A stretch of DNA of 64,000 nt. Source: JABDMH01 sp964428345 (GTDB lineage: Bacteria > Bacteroidota > Bacteroidia > Chitinophagales > Saprospiraceae). Shown here piece by piece: positions 1 through 7,792 of the stretch (position 1 is the stretch's first letter; every line of letters begins with the position of its first letter). The position numbers and the translations under genes are program-made. The notes under the pieces are model-generated. The model searched no databases, had not been told where the DNA came from, and saw only the letters and a list, made by a program, of their open reading frames with translations. The DNA lies in contig CAYRYD010000002.1 of NCBI GenBank assembly GCA_964428345.1, positions 124,001 through 188,000 of the forward strand. Direction: 5' to 3'.

Positions 1-885
1 TTTCAGCCGCTCGAGCACTGCCATCAGCATGGTGTTGATGATGCCGAAGATGAGGGCCAGCATGAAGATCACCGTCATGATCATCATGTTGATCCGGATC
101 TGCGAGTTGAAAAGCTCCAGGTCGGGTGATATCTCTTTGTAGGTTTCGACCTTCCAGGGAGCAAGGGCCGCTTTCAGTCCGGCAGCAATGGTATCGGTTC
201 GATCAAAGTCATGAACCAACATGGCGATTTCGTGGGTGCCATGATCCGGCATTTCGGTCAGACGACGAAGATCATCGATCTGGGCATAAACGTAGAGTTC
301 ATCACTCATCCGGTTGACGGTCTTGTAAATCCCGGCAATCCGGAAGGCGGCGGTTGAAATATCTCCGTGGATATTCTGGAAAGTGAGCACTACTTTCGAC
401 CGGAGCTTTACTTTCAACTTGTCGGCCATCCGACGGCTGACCAGGACCTGATTTCTCTTGTCGTCTTCAAAACCCGGTCCTTCGATTATTTTCTCGGAAA
501 GACGGGTTACCGCATTTTCCTGCGCGAGTTCAACGCCCTTGACCATCACCCCCTGAACGGCGGCGGGTGACGAAAGCATGCCGTTGACCATCAGCCGGGA
601 GGTTACTGCTTTCACCTCCGGATTTTCCTCCAGTTTCTGGTGTATGCGGGTAGCTTCCGGTATGAACAGACGGACCTCAAAATCGGTCTTAAAGAGCGAA
701 TCGTGGACCTGGATATGGGAGGTTTCATTTTCAATGATATTGGAAACGTAATTGTCTACCTGACCCCGGAAAAAGCCGAGCAGAAAGATCAGGGCCCAGA
801 TACCGATGATGACCGAGCCGATGACCACCAGACTGCGGGTGCGGCTTCTCCAGATATTTCTCCAGGCAATTTTTGGCAGCATCAT
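1..885 (-). CDS. ABC transporter permease, FtsX/MacB type (3' end beyond window)
   Basis: Partial gene: 295 residues are visible, starting MMLPKIAWRNIWRSR at 885 (882 also possible), and the reading frame runs off the left edge. The N-terminus has the usual basic stretch followed by a membrane segment (about residues 18-40), then a large periplasmic domain, then the start of a second membrane segment near the edge. This is the layout of LolC/E- and MacB-like permeases, which couple ATP hydrolysis in the cytoplasm to extraction or export of envelope substrates. It lies 22 bp after a second permease of the same family and probably pairs with it. The ATPase subunit would be expected just past the edge. 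The family is sure, the substrate unknown. Confidence 0.85.
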   Translation of the reverse strand, partial: MMLPKIAWRNIWRSRTRSLVVIGSVIIGIWALIFLLGFFRGQVDNYVSNIIENETSHIQVHDSLFKTDFEVRLFIPEATRIHQKLEENPEVKAVTSRLMVNGMLSSPAAVQGVMVKGVELAQENAVTRLSEKIIEGPGFEDDKRNQVLVSRRMADKLKVKLRSKVVLTFQNIHGDISTAAFRIAGIYKTVNRMSDELYVYAQIDDLRRLTEMPDHGTHEIAMLVHDFDRTDTIAAGLKAALAPWKVETYKEISPDLELFNSQIRINMMIMTVIFMLALIFGIINTMLMAVLERLK

Positions 886-907
886 ATTTGGTGAATTATT
901 TGTGTCA

Positions 908-2125
908 TCAGCCCCGCATGGCTTCGACCGGTTTCAGTTTATGGATTTTCAACATGGGGTAGATCGCCAGAAGGGTGATCATCAGAAACACGACCAGGGC
1001 CTGGCTGATAAAAATCCCGGGGGCAATGCTGGCCGGGAGGATCGGTTCGACCCCGAATTTTTCGTAAGCCTGTGCCATCTGACCCGACAGCTGAATCGGA
1101 TGCAGGTAGAAGTAGTAGACAATCGGAAAGGCCACCAGGATACCGGCCAGGCAACCGATCATACCGAGAAAAATAGTTTCCAGCCACAGCATCAGGTTAA
1201 GCTGCCGGGAATGCATGCCGATCGCTTTCAGGATACCAAACTCGTACTCGCGCTCCTTGAGCATCATCAGGATGGTCCCGAAAATGCCAAAGCCGATGAT
1301 TACATAGAGGATCAGCAGGATGATCTGGCTTCCGGCGGTATCAACTTCTTTAGCCTGAATCAGGTCGGGCAGCATCTCTTCGTAGTCGAGCGCCTCATAC
1401 TCCGGACCCAGTTTATGCCGTATATGTGCCACCGTACTCTTGATGCTGGCAGGATCTTCGGTATCCACTACCAGGGTGGTGACCAGGCCTTCGGTGCCGT
1501 AGAACCATTTGGCCTTTTCCAGATCGATATAGATCAGCTGTTTGCTCAGCTCCGGTGATCCGAAGTGCACCAGACCCCTCACCGGAAACTTGCCGGCTGC
1601 GTTGATGCCATGGTATCCCTGGCTGATCAGGATCAGGGTATCGCCCACTGTGAGCTTGAGGTATTTAGCCAGATCGTCGGCTACCAGTGCGCCGTCATCG
1701 CCGGAATGGAGGTAAGTGCCCTCGGTGACCCGCGACTGGGTGCGGGTGAGGCGGTCTTCTTTGAGTGGATCGATACCAATGACCATCGTGCCTTTGGTAA
1801 ATACTCCGGAAGACGCCAGGGCGAAACTCTCGATCCGGGGTACCAGCTGGGCCACCTTCTTCTGGCCCTCAAGACTGGCCAGTGCCGGCACCGGATCAAA
1901 GGCGTTGTCGATCGACTTATCGTCCCAGTAGCCATTTTTGTGAATCTGGGCATAGCCAAAGTGATAATGTACGACACTGTCGACCATGTGATTCCAGGTA
2001 CCTTCCTGAATCGAGGAGATGGCCACCGCGAAGAAGACCGCAAAAAGGATCGACGCCGCGGTGATCAGGGTGCGGCGTTTGTTGCGCCATATATTCCGGA
2101 CGGCCAGTTTGATAATCTGTTTCAT
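908..2125 (-). CDS. ABC transporter permease, FtsX/LolE-like
   Basis: A 405-residue inner-membrane permease. It starts MKQIIKLAVRNIWRNKRR with a membrane segment at about 20-40, has a periplasmic MacB_PCD-like domain, and then three C-terminal membrane segments of the FtsX domain, including the typical segment around EREYEFGILKAIGMHSRQ. Lol-type permeases move lipoproteins; MacB-type permeases are mechanotransmitters. It lies 14 bp after a LolA-like periplasmic protein and 22 bp before a second permease, all on one strand. The set therefore looks like a LolCDE-like exporter with its own LolA-like partner. Substrate specificity cannot be read from the sequence. Confidence 0.88.
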   Translation of the reverse strand: MKQIIKLAVRNIWRNKRRTLITAASILFAVFFAVAISSIQEGTWNHMVDSVVHYHFGYAQIHKNGYWDDKSIDNAFDPVPALASLEGQKKVAQLVPRIESFALASSGVFTKGTMVIGIDPLKEDRLTRTQSRVTEGTYLHSGDDGALVADDLAKYLKLTVGDTLILISQGYHGINAAGKFPVRGLVHFGSPELSKQLIYIDLEKAKWFYGTEGLVTTLVVDTEDPASIKSTVAHIRHKLGPEYEALDYEEMLPDLIQAKEVDTAGSQIILLILYVIIGFGIFGTILMMLKEREYEFGILKAIGMHSRQLNLMLWLETIFLGMIGCLAGILVAFPIVYYFYLHPIQLSGQMAQAYEKFGVEPILPASIAPGIFISQALVVFLMITLLAIYPMLKIHKLKPVEAMRG

Positions 2126-2139
2126 GGTTGGAAGGGGGT

Positions 2140-2883
2140 TTAGCGTACCTGTTTCATGTTTTGCAGGGAGAAAAAGGATTCGGCGATGGGCTCGTCGAAG
2201 ACAATATGGAGCTGCTCGACGACGGTCATTTTGCCTTCTTCTTCAGCCGGTATCATTTCGATCCGGGTAGGGAGCAGGCGACCTCCGATCATTTTCACTT
2301 CCTTGCCAAACATGGTATTCACGAGGTAACCGTCTTCATCGAAAAATTCGGTTTTAAGCTGCAGGTAATCTTCTTTGCTGATCCAGGAGATGACCTTCCC
2401 CCAGACCACCGGAGCTTCGGGTTTGGGGGTTAGTTCAATTTTATAACAGTTGCGGCCTTCGATCACTTCTTCTCCCAACAGTTTGTGGGTATAGTCGACC
2501 ACGACCGATGATTCGCGTACCAGGTCGTCGTTGGTAAAGTCGGATCCCATCCACGACTGCATCATCATGGAAGGAGGCAGTTTGATGGCCCGGTCGATGG
2601 TGGGTTGCCAGTTCCAGATCTCTTTTTCGCGTTTGAGGAAAGCGGTGCCTTTGTCGCGGGCAGGCGCGGTGATCAGCATCAGGCTGTAGTCGCGGCCTTT
2701 CGTCCACGATTTGATCGAGACTTCCCGTGACCAGGTAGGCCGGACGATGGTCATTTTCATCTCACCCCGGCTGGAGGTGATGCCCCGGGCCTTCTCATCG
2801 GCGGTCTTCACGATTTCCAGGGCACTCTGCGCCCCGGCCAGTGAGGAAAAAAGAACGGAAATCAAGACCAATACTGTTTTCAT
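2140..2883 (-). CDS. LolA-like outer-membrane lipoprotein-sorting family protein
   Basis: About 247 residues starting MKTVLVLISVLFSSLAGAQ, a clear Sec signal peptide cleaved after AGAQ. I chose the ATG at 2883 because the signal peptide begins there; in-frame starts further upstream only add a polar extension. The mature part is the beta-rich LolA_like fold (Pfam LolA_like type) found beside FtsX permeases, where the protein probably binds a lipid or lipoprotein in the periplasm. It lies 41 bp after the TetR gene and 14 bp before the permease, so it belongs to the same transcript. Unlike canonical LolA, genes of this family come in dedicated exporter operons. The exact ligand is unknown. Confidence 0.8.
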   Translation of the reverse strand: MKTVLVLISVLFSSLAGAQSALEIVKTADEKARGITSSRGEMKMTIVRPTWSREVSIKSWTKGRDYSLMLITAPARDKGTAFLKREKEIWNWQPTIDRAIKLPPSMMMQSWMGSDFTNDDLVRESSVVVDYTHKLLGEEVIEGRNCYKIELTPKPEAPVVWGKVISWISKEDYLQLKTEFFDEDGYLVNTMFGKEVKMIGGRLLPTRIEMIPAEEEGKMTVVEQLHIVFDEPIAESFFSLQNMKQVR

Positions 2884-2924
2884 GAACATTATTTTAGACA
2901 ATTCTAAATTTAATTTTAATATAA

Positions 2925-3515
2925 TCAAATTTTCTGCATTCGAATCTTATCTTTCAGGAATTCCTGCATCTCTTTAAGGGGATATTTTTCCTTGAAATGC
3001 AGGAAATGCAGGAGGATGCCATCGAGTACCGCAGCCAGGTACATCGATTCCCGCTCCGGATTGGAAAATCCCGCCCGTTCGAGCAGGCTGGTCAGGTATT
3101 GAAGGTTTTGCATCTCACTCCGCCGTGCCAGGGCCTCATATTGACTGCTGATATCTTCCTTGAAGGAGAGTGCCATGATCAGCCTCCAGTAGGTGGGATT
3201 GGCTTCCAGGAGCTCAAAGATCTGATCGATGGCCAGCTCCAGGGCTGCCCGTGGGTCCAGACCCGGATCGTTCATGGTAGCTAACACCGGATCGCCGGTC
3301 TGCTGGGCCTGGTCGAGGATCCCTTTCAACAGGTCTTCCTTGCTGCTAAAATAATTGTACATCAGCCCTTTCGAGATCCCGGCCTTGCGGGCAATCTGGC
3401 TGATGGTCGTCCCATGAAATCCCTGATGGGCAAACAATTCCAGGGCTGCCTCCAGGATCAGATCCCGGCTGCGGCTCCGTATCTCCTCCACCTGTTCCTT
3501 CGTTCTTGGTGACAT
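2925..3515 (-). CDS. TetR/AcrR family transcriptional regulator
   Basis: A 196-residue repressor with an N-terminal TetR helix-turn-helix (about residues 17-60; GFHGTTISQIARKAGISKG then YNYFSSKEDL). The alpha-helical C-terminal domain probably senses a small ligand. It is the first gene of the operon that continues into the LolA-like protein and two FtsX permeases. A Bacteroidota promoter and a perfect inverted repeat lie between it and its start site, so autorepression of the whole operon is likely. The inducing ligand is not predictable. Confidence 0.93.
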   Translation of the reverse strand: MSPRTKEQVEEIRSRSRDLILEAALELFAHQGFHGTTISQIARKAGISKGLMYNYFSSKEDLLKGILDQAQQTGDPVLATMNDPGLDPRAALELAIDQIFELLEANPTYWRLIMALSFKEDISSQYEALARRSEMQNLQYLTSLLERAGFSNPERESMYLAAVLDGILLHFLHFKEKYPLKEMQEFLKDKIRMQKI

Positions 3516-3526
3516 TCTATTTTTTA

Positions 3527-3546
3527 TTGACCAAACGGTCAGTCAA
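3527..3546. promoter_or_regulatory. Probable TetR operator
   Basis: Core inverted repeat TGACC-AAAC-GGTCA at 3528-3541, with perfect 5-base arms, and partial outer symmetry (TTGA to the left, GTCAA to the right). It sits 11-30 bp upstream of the TetR start codon and right after the -7 box, overlapping the predicted transcription start. TGACCGNNNGGTCA-like palindromes are common TetR sites. Binding by the adjacent regulator is inferred from position. Confidence 0.65.
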
Positions 3547-3574
3547 AGATATAGCATGCAGAAGAGTTTGTCAA
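3544..3574 (-). promoter_or_regulatory. Bacteroidota-type promoter for the tetR-lolA-ftsX operon
   Basis: On the minus strand TTG (3574-3572) is followed after 20 bases by TATCTTTG (3551-3544), matching TTG-N19/20-TAnnTTTG. The start site would fall inside the palindrome at 3527-3546. Confidence 0.65.
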
Positions 3575-3860
3575 GGGGGGTCGGCAAAAAATCTGGTGAA
3601 ACCGGGAATGTAATAGACAAAAGATATATTCAGGGCTCAGGCACAGGTAACGTGTTTTGAACTTAAGCTGCTGAGCCCACGTAAGCTTTTGCAGAGTTGA
3701 CTGTTGCACTCAGAGCTACACAAAACACATTATAATTAACAAGTTTTTGATCTGGAATTTCAATACCCGGTGCCAATCAGAGGACATAAACTACCAGATC
3801 TGATGACACCAGAAAATCAGTTGAAATGCAAAAGAAGAGTAACTGCCTGAGAATGAAGGG
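3575..3860. other. Intergenic stretch without recognisable gene
   Basis: No credible reading frame or RNA gene was seen. The only structure noted is a loose inverted pair, GTGTTTTG near 3653-3660 and CAAAACAC near 3720-3727, about 60 bases apart and too far apart to call a terminator. Confidence 0.4.
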
Positions 3861-3935
3861 TGGGCGCAGAAGGATTCGAACCTACGACCCCCTGGGTGTA
3901 AACCAGGTGCTCTGAACCAACTGAGCTATGCGCCC
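3861..3935 (-). tRNA. tRNA-Val (anticodon TAC)
   Basis: On the minus strand the gene begins GGGCGCATAGCTCAG and ends CTTCTGCGCCCA. The acceptor stem GGGCGCA/TGCGCCC pairs over 7 bp. The D-arm has AGCTCAGTTGGTTCAGAGC. The anticodon stem CCTGG/CCAGG encloses TTTACAC with anticodon TAC (valine, GUA/GUG codons). The T-arm contains GGTTCGAATCC. The CCA end is not encoded. It is flanked on the left by repeats (4051-4276). Confidence 0.95.
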
Positions 3936-4050
3936 CGATTGTCAATGTATGACCCACTGCGATAAGTGGCCTGCAAATATAGAATCCCCGGCGGTCTCTA
4001 CCAAATCTTTCTTAGTGAAATCCTTCGACCAGATTTGAATGACTTAACAC

Positions 4051-4189
4051 CTTAGGGGTGACCCTTCGGCAGGCTCCCTTCGGCAGGCTCAGGGTGACAT
4101 CCCGGAAAGACAGCTAGACAAAGAATACACCACTCATACGCTTAGGCGGGCACTCTTCGACTAGCTCCCTTCGACTAGCTCAGGGTGAC
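4051..4189. repeat. Two diverged copies of a ~49-bp repeat, each with an internal 14-bp tandem unit
   Basis: Copy 1 (4051-4099) and copy 2 (4141-4189) both start CTTAGG and end CTCAGGGTGAC. Inside each are two tandem 14-mers. Copy 1 has CCCTTCGGCAGGCT twice (4062-4075, 4076-4089). Copy 2 has CTCTTCGACTAGCT and CCCTTCGACTAGCT (4153-4166, 4167-4180). The units differ between copies but match within each copy. No coding potential was seen. Confidence 0.75.
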
Positions 4190-4224
4190 TATTGGTAAGT
4201 CAGGGCATCCCTGCCGATCACACA

Positions 4225-4276
4225 CCCACACCTTACACCCACACCTCACACCCACACCCTTCACACTCACACCCTA
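4225..4276. repeat. 13-bp minisatellite abutting the M28 stop codon
   Basis: Tandem units CCCACACCTTACA (4225-4237), CCCACACCTCACA (4238-4250), CCCACACCCTTCACA (4251-4265) and a degenerate fourth, CTCACACCCTA (4266-4276). The minus strand, which is the mRNA sense of the M28 gene ending at 4278, is G-rich with GGGTGTGGG-type runs. Confidence 0.75.
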
Positions 4277-4277
4277 A

Positions 4278-5267
4278 CTAAATCGCTCCCACACTCTCCT
4301 TGTAGAGCAAAGCCGTGACTACCTGACCTACCGCCCGCAGGGTGTTGCGGTCGATGATGTTGATATCATCGTCGTGGGTATGCCAGTGGCGGCCAAAACT
4401 CTGACCGCTGTGATGGATGATGTCGATCATGGGTAAGCCCGCGAGCTGGTTGACAAAAAGATGGTCATCGATCAGGCTGCCGATCCGCTCATTGACAAAA
4501 TAATGCCCATAACCCATGGACTGTGCCAAAGACCAGACTTTCTCGACTACGGCGTTGGCATAATTAACGGAAAAGCCTTCCCGGGGGAAAGTCGCTCCTT
4601 TGGCACCGACCATGTCCAATAGTATGCCGTACTGAGCCCTGTTTTGAGGACCCAGATTGCGGGCCCAGTGCTGGGCTCCCAGACACCAGGTCTCCGAAGC
4701 ACCATTGTTGTCGCCCTGGTCTTCGGCGTCGAAGAACACCAGGTCTACGCCCAGATTGACCGGGTTGGCCTGGATGGTACGGGCGATCTCCAGTAAGACT
4801 GCCACTCCGCTGGCACCATCGTCTGCTCCCGCAATCGGTTCCTGCCGTCGACCGGTATCGGCGTCTCGCTCGGCGATGTACCGGGTATCCCAGTGCGCGG
4901 CGAGCACAATCCTGCGGGCCTGCCCGGGATTTATCCGGCCGATGATGTTGGTGGCCGCATAGGAAAAACCGGTGTACAGATCAGCCGTAAAATCCTGTTC
5001 CTCCACATCGGCTCCAAATTGCCGGAGTTTACCGACTATCCAGTCCTTGCATGCTGCATGACCAGGACTCCCCGGATTTCGGGGGCCGAATTCTACCTGT
5101 CTGACCACATATGTCAATGCACTATCGCGGTTGAATGCCGGAATGGACACGGTGCTTTCTGGCACGGTGCCAGAGCTACTACCAGCTTGTTGATTTTTAT
5201 CGGACTGGCAGGCAGCAAAAAGGATCATGGTCAGCAGTAAACCTGCAATTTTAAGGTGAAGATTCAT
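4278..5267 (-). CDS. M28-family zinc hydrolase lipoprotein (glutaminyl-cyclase-like)
   Basis: A 329-residue protein with a lipoprotein signal (lipobox LFAAC, Cys20), so it is probably membrane-anchored outside the cytoplasm. M28 metal-site motifs are visible: AAHWDTR (about 123-129), GADDGASGVAVLLE (147-160), VFFDAEDQGD (177-186) and a late HWHTHDDD. WCLGAQHWA and the overall length resemble bacterial glutaminyl-peptide cyclotransferases more than aminopeptidases, so it may make N-terminal pyroglutamate on secreted proteins; an aminopeptidase role is not excluded. It is the last gene of the mutL-cysS run, 11 bp after cysS, and its stop touches a minisatellite. Confidence 0.82.
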   Translation of the reverse strand: MNLHLKIAGLLLTMILFAACQSDKNQQAGSSSGTVPESTVSIPAFNRDSALTYVVRQVEFGPRNPGSPGHAACKDWIVGKLRQFGADVEEQDFTADLYTGFSYAATNIIGRINPGQARRIVLAAHWDTRYIAERDADTGRRQEPIAGADDGASGVAVLLEIARTIQANPVNLGVDLVFFDAEDQGDNNGASETWCLGAQHWARNLGPQNRAQYGILLDMVGAKGATFPREGFSVNYANAVVEKVWSLAQSMGYGHYFVNERIGSLIDDHLFVNQLAGLPMIDIIHHSGQSFGRHWHTHDDDINIIDRNTLRAVGQVVTALLYKESVGAI

Positions 5268-5278
5268 CGTGGTGGTAT

Positions 5279-6775
5279 CTATGACTTGCTCCAGGAAGTA
5301 CCTTCCTTGCCGTCTTTTAACTGAATCGATAACGCGGTCAGGGCATCCCTGATTTTATCGGCGGTAGCCCAGTCTTTCCCGGCCCGGGCATCCTTCCGTA
5401 GTTCAATGATGAGATCCATCAGGCCATCGACCGTTTGCCCGTCCTGCCCGTCCGAATCATCCTTTAGACCCAGTACTTCCCGGATAAAATTGGGGAAAAA
5501 TTCCCGCAACCGGGAAAGGGTCGACTCACTCAGCGCGGCCGGATCCAGTTGACGCAGGCTCAGTGCATTGATTTTACTGGTCAGCTCAAACAGGCCGGCG
5601 AGGGCTTTCGGAGTATTGAAATCATCGCACATGTCGTTGATGATGCCATCGATCCCGGTAAGCAACTCCTGATCCAGATCAGTGCTCGGACCACTGTTCA
5701 GGGCATCGATCTTTTCCAGGGTTTTCAGCGCTTCCATCAGTCGTTTGTACCCTTTCTCGGCGGCAACCAGAGCATCGTCGTTCAGGTCGAGGGTGCTGCG
5801 GTAGTGGGCCTGCAGCATGAAAAACCGGACAACCATCGGGGAAAAGCCCTTGCTGAAATGTTTGCTGTCGCCGGTAAAGAGTTGTTTTGGGGTGACCGAA
5901 TTGTCTTCACTTTTTGACATCTTCCGGCCATTGAGCAACAGCATATTGGTATGCAGCCAGTACCGGGCAGGAGTCTGACCACAGGCTCCGACATTCTGGG
6001 CGATTTCATTTTCGTGATGTGGAAACTTCAGATCAGTACCTCCTCCATGGATGTCAAACTGAGTGCCCAGATACTTGGTGCTCATAGCCGAACATTCGAG
6101 ATGCCAGCCGGGAAATCCCACCGACCAGGGTGAGGGCCAACGCATCAGATGACTGGGTTCTGCCTTGATCCATAAGGCAAAATCCGAGGGATGGTTTTTT
6201 TCCGACTGGCCTTTGAGGTCATCTCTCGACTCCTGGATTAGTTCTTCAACCACCCTTCCCGACAGCACCCCGTAGTCGTGCTTCCCGGCGATATACTTTG
6301 GGGTATCAAAATAGACCGACCCATTTTTTTCATAAGCCAGTCCGTGGTCAAGGATTGCCTTAATCATCTCAATCTGCTCGATGATATGGCCGGTAGCCCG
6401 GGGCTCAATATCCGGAGGCAGGATATTAAAGATCTGCATCATCTGTTGAAAACCGTTGGCATAGCGTTGTACCACTTCCATGGGTTCGATATGTTCCAGC
6501 CGTGCCTTTTTCGAAATTTTATCCTCCCCTCCCACATCAACATCCCCTTCAAGATGTCCGACGTCGGTAATATTACGTACATACCGCACTTTGTAGCCCA
6601 GGTACTTCAGAAAACGGTAGATGATATCAAAACTGGTAAAGGTGCGGCAATTGCCCAGATGCACATCGCTGTATACGGTAGGACCGCATACGTACATACC
6701 TACCATTCCTTCATGGATGGGTTTAAACGCTTCACGTTGCCTGGTCAGGCTGTTGTATACATACAATTGATGCAT
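5279..6775 (-). CDS. cysS: Cysteine--tRNA ligase
   Basis: A 498-residue class I aminoacyl-tRNA synthetase that charges tRNA-Cys in the cytoplasm. The HIGH-like motif is HLGN (39-42) after CGPTVY, and the KMSKS signature is at 285-289. Zinc ligands are present: Cys30, Cys228 in GWHLECSAMS, and HHENE (252-256). The C-terminal domain is complete and ends shortly after a lysine-rich tail. The start codon immediately follows the stop of the upstream EEP gene with no intervening base, which points to coupled translation. Confidence 0.97.
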   Translation of the reverse strand: MHQLYVYNSLTRQREAFKPIHEGMVGMYVCGPTVYSDVHLGNCRTFTSFDIIYRFLKYLGYKVRYVRNITDVGHLEGDVDVGGEDKISKKARLEHIEPMEVVQRYANGFQQMMQIFNILPPDIEPRATGHIIEQIEMIKAILDHGLAYEKNGSVYFDTPKYIAGKHDYGVLSGRVVEELIQESRDDLKGQSEKNHPSDFALWIKAEPSHLMRWPSPWSVGFPGWHLECSAMSTKYLGTQFDIHGGGTDLKFPHHENEIAQNVGACGQTPARYWLHTNMLLLNGRKMSKSEDNSVTPKQLFTGDSKHFSKGFSPMVVRFFMLQAHYRSTLDLNDDALVAAEKGYKRLMEALKTLEKIDALNSGPSTDLDQELLTGIDGIINDMCDDFNTPKALAGLFELTSKINALSLRQLDPAALSESTLSRLREFFPNFIREVLGLKDDSDGQDGQTVDGLMDLIIELRKDARAGKDWATADKIRDALTALSIQLKDGKEGTSWSKS

Positions 6776-7792
6776 CTAGTCTTTGATTTTCATTAAACTG
6801 AGTACGGGAAAGTGGTCAGATATGGCGGTTCTTAATATATGATGATCCAATACCTCGAAAGATTCGTCTGCAAAAATATAATCTATTTTCAAACCGGGAA
6901 GAGCTCCGGCATAGGTGCTACCTATACCCATCCCTCTGTCTTTGAAGTGGTCGGTGAGGCGATCGCTAAACTGCTGATAGGTATAGGAAAAGGGTGTATC
7001 ATTAAAGTCACCAGCCAAAATGACCGGATGGCTGATCAGTGCCAGATCCTTCAGGATCGTCTGCACCTGTTCTTTCCGGATCAGGCTGTTTTTCCGGTAG
7101 TTGGACACCATCTTCCGGATGCTCCTCACTGCCCGGGTATGGTTGTCATTAATATCATCCAAAACGGTTTCGGCTTCCCGGGTTACCTGATTACTCTTTA
7201 GATGCAGGTTGTAGATCCGGATCTTTTGCGCATGCTGCATGATATCGATCCAGATACAGCCGTTGACCGACTGATCAAACTGAATATGTCCCTGAGCCTC
7301 CACCGGAAAACGGCTTAAAATCGCTTTCCCCTTATAAAAATAGTAGTGCTCCAGTCCGGTACTTTCTATCAGTGAAGGAAGGTGATTTTCGGTGATTTCC
7401 TGCATGCAGAAGAAATCAATCTGGTGTTCTCCCTTGATTTGCCGGAGAAAATCATTGAGATGGTCACCCTCGTTGTAACTCTGGCTGTTAAAGCTGCAGA
7501 CTCCCAACTGGTCTTCCTGGCTTTCCTTCTTAAAATGAACTCCCACAAAGCGGGTTATCTGGCCAAATCCGGCGATCAGGAGAACCAGGGACGCCAAAAG
7601 CCAGCGTTTCCGGAGCGACAGCCAGAAAAGGAAGAAGAAGAGATTGAGGAGCAGTAGCCACGGCATAAACAAACCGATTACCTGTGGCCAGGAACTGACT
7701 GCCGGATCAACAAAAGATGCCAGATATCCAATGGTGGTCAGCACGATGACTCCCCAGTTCAGAAGGAGTATCAGGCGTAAAAACCGTTTCAT
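6776..7792 (-). CDS. Membrane-anchored endonuclease/exonuclease/phosphatase-family protein
   Basis: A 338-residue protein. Three hydrophobic segments fill residues 1-85; the rest is an EEP (DNase I-like) domain with CSFNSQS, FFCMQEI, ILAGDFNDTP and a terminal ISDHFPV motif, which supply the metal and catalytic residues. Substrates in this superfamily range from nucleic acids to phospho- and sphingolipids. Membrane anchoring, probably with the catalytic domain outside, favours a lipid or extracellular nucleic acid substrate, but that is inference. Its ATG overlaps the rhomboid stop by four bases (ATGA), and its stop abuts cysS. Confidence 0.85.
   Translation of the reverse strand: MKRFLRLILLLNWGVIVLTTIGYLASFVDPAVSSWPQVIGLFMPWLLLLNLFFFLFWLSLRKRWLLASLVLLIAGFGQITRFVGVHFKKESQEDQLGVCSFNSQSYNEGDHLNDFLRQIKGEHQIDFFCMQEITENHLPSLIESTGLEHYYFYKGKAILSRFPVEAQGHIQFDQSVNGCIWIDIMQHAQKIRIYNLHLKSNQVTREAETVLDDINDNHTRAVRSIRKMVSNYRKNSLIRKEQVQTILKDLALISHPVILAGDFNDTPFSYTYQQFSDRLTDHFKDRGMGIGSTYAGALPGLKIDYIFADESFEVLDHHILRTAISDHFPVLSLMKIKD

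Noticed and set aside
806..1558. A 250-residue plus-strand reading frame across the two permease genes
   Set aside because: It is the antisense shadow of the FtsX-type genes, with low-complexity His/Gln/Asp-rich translation.
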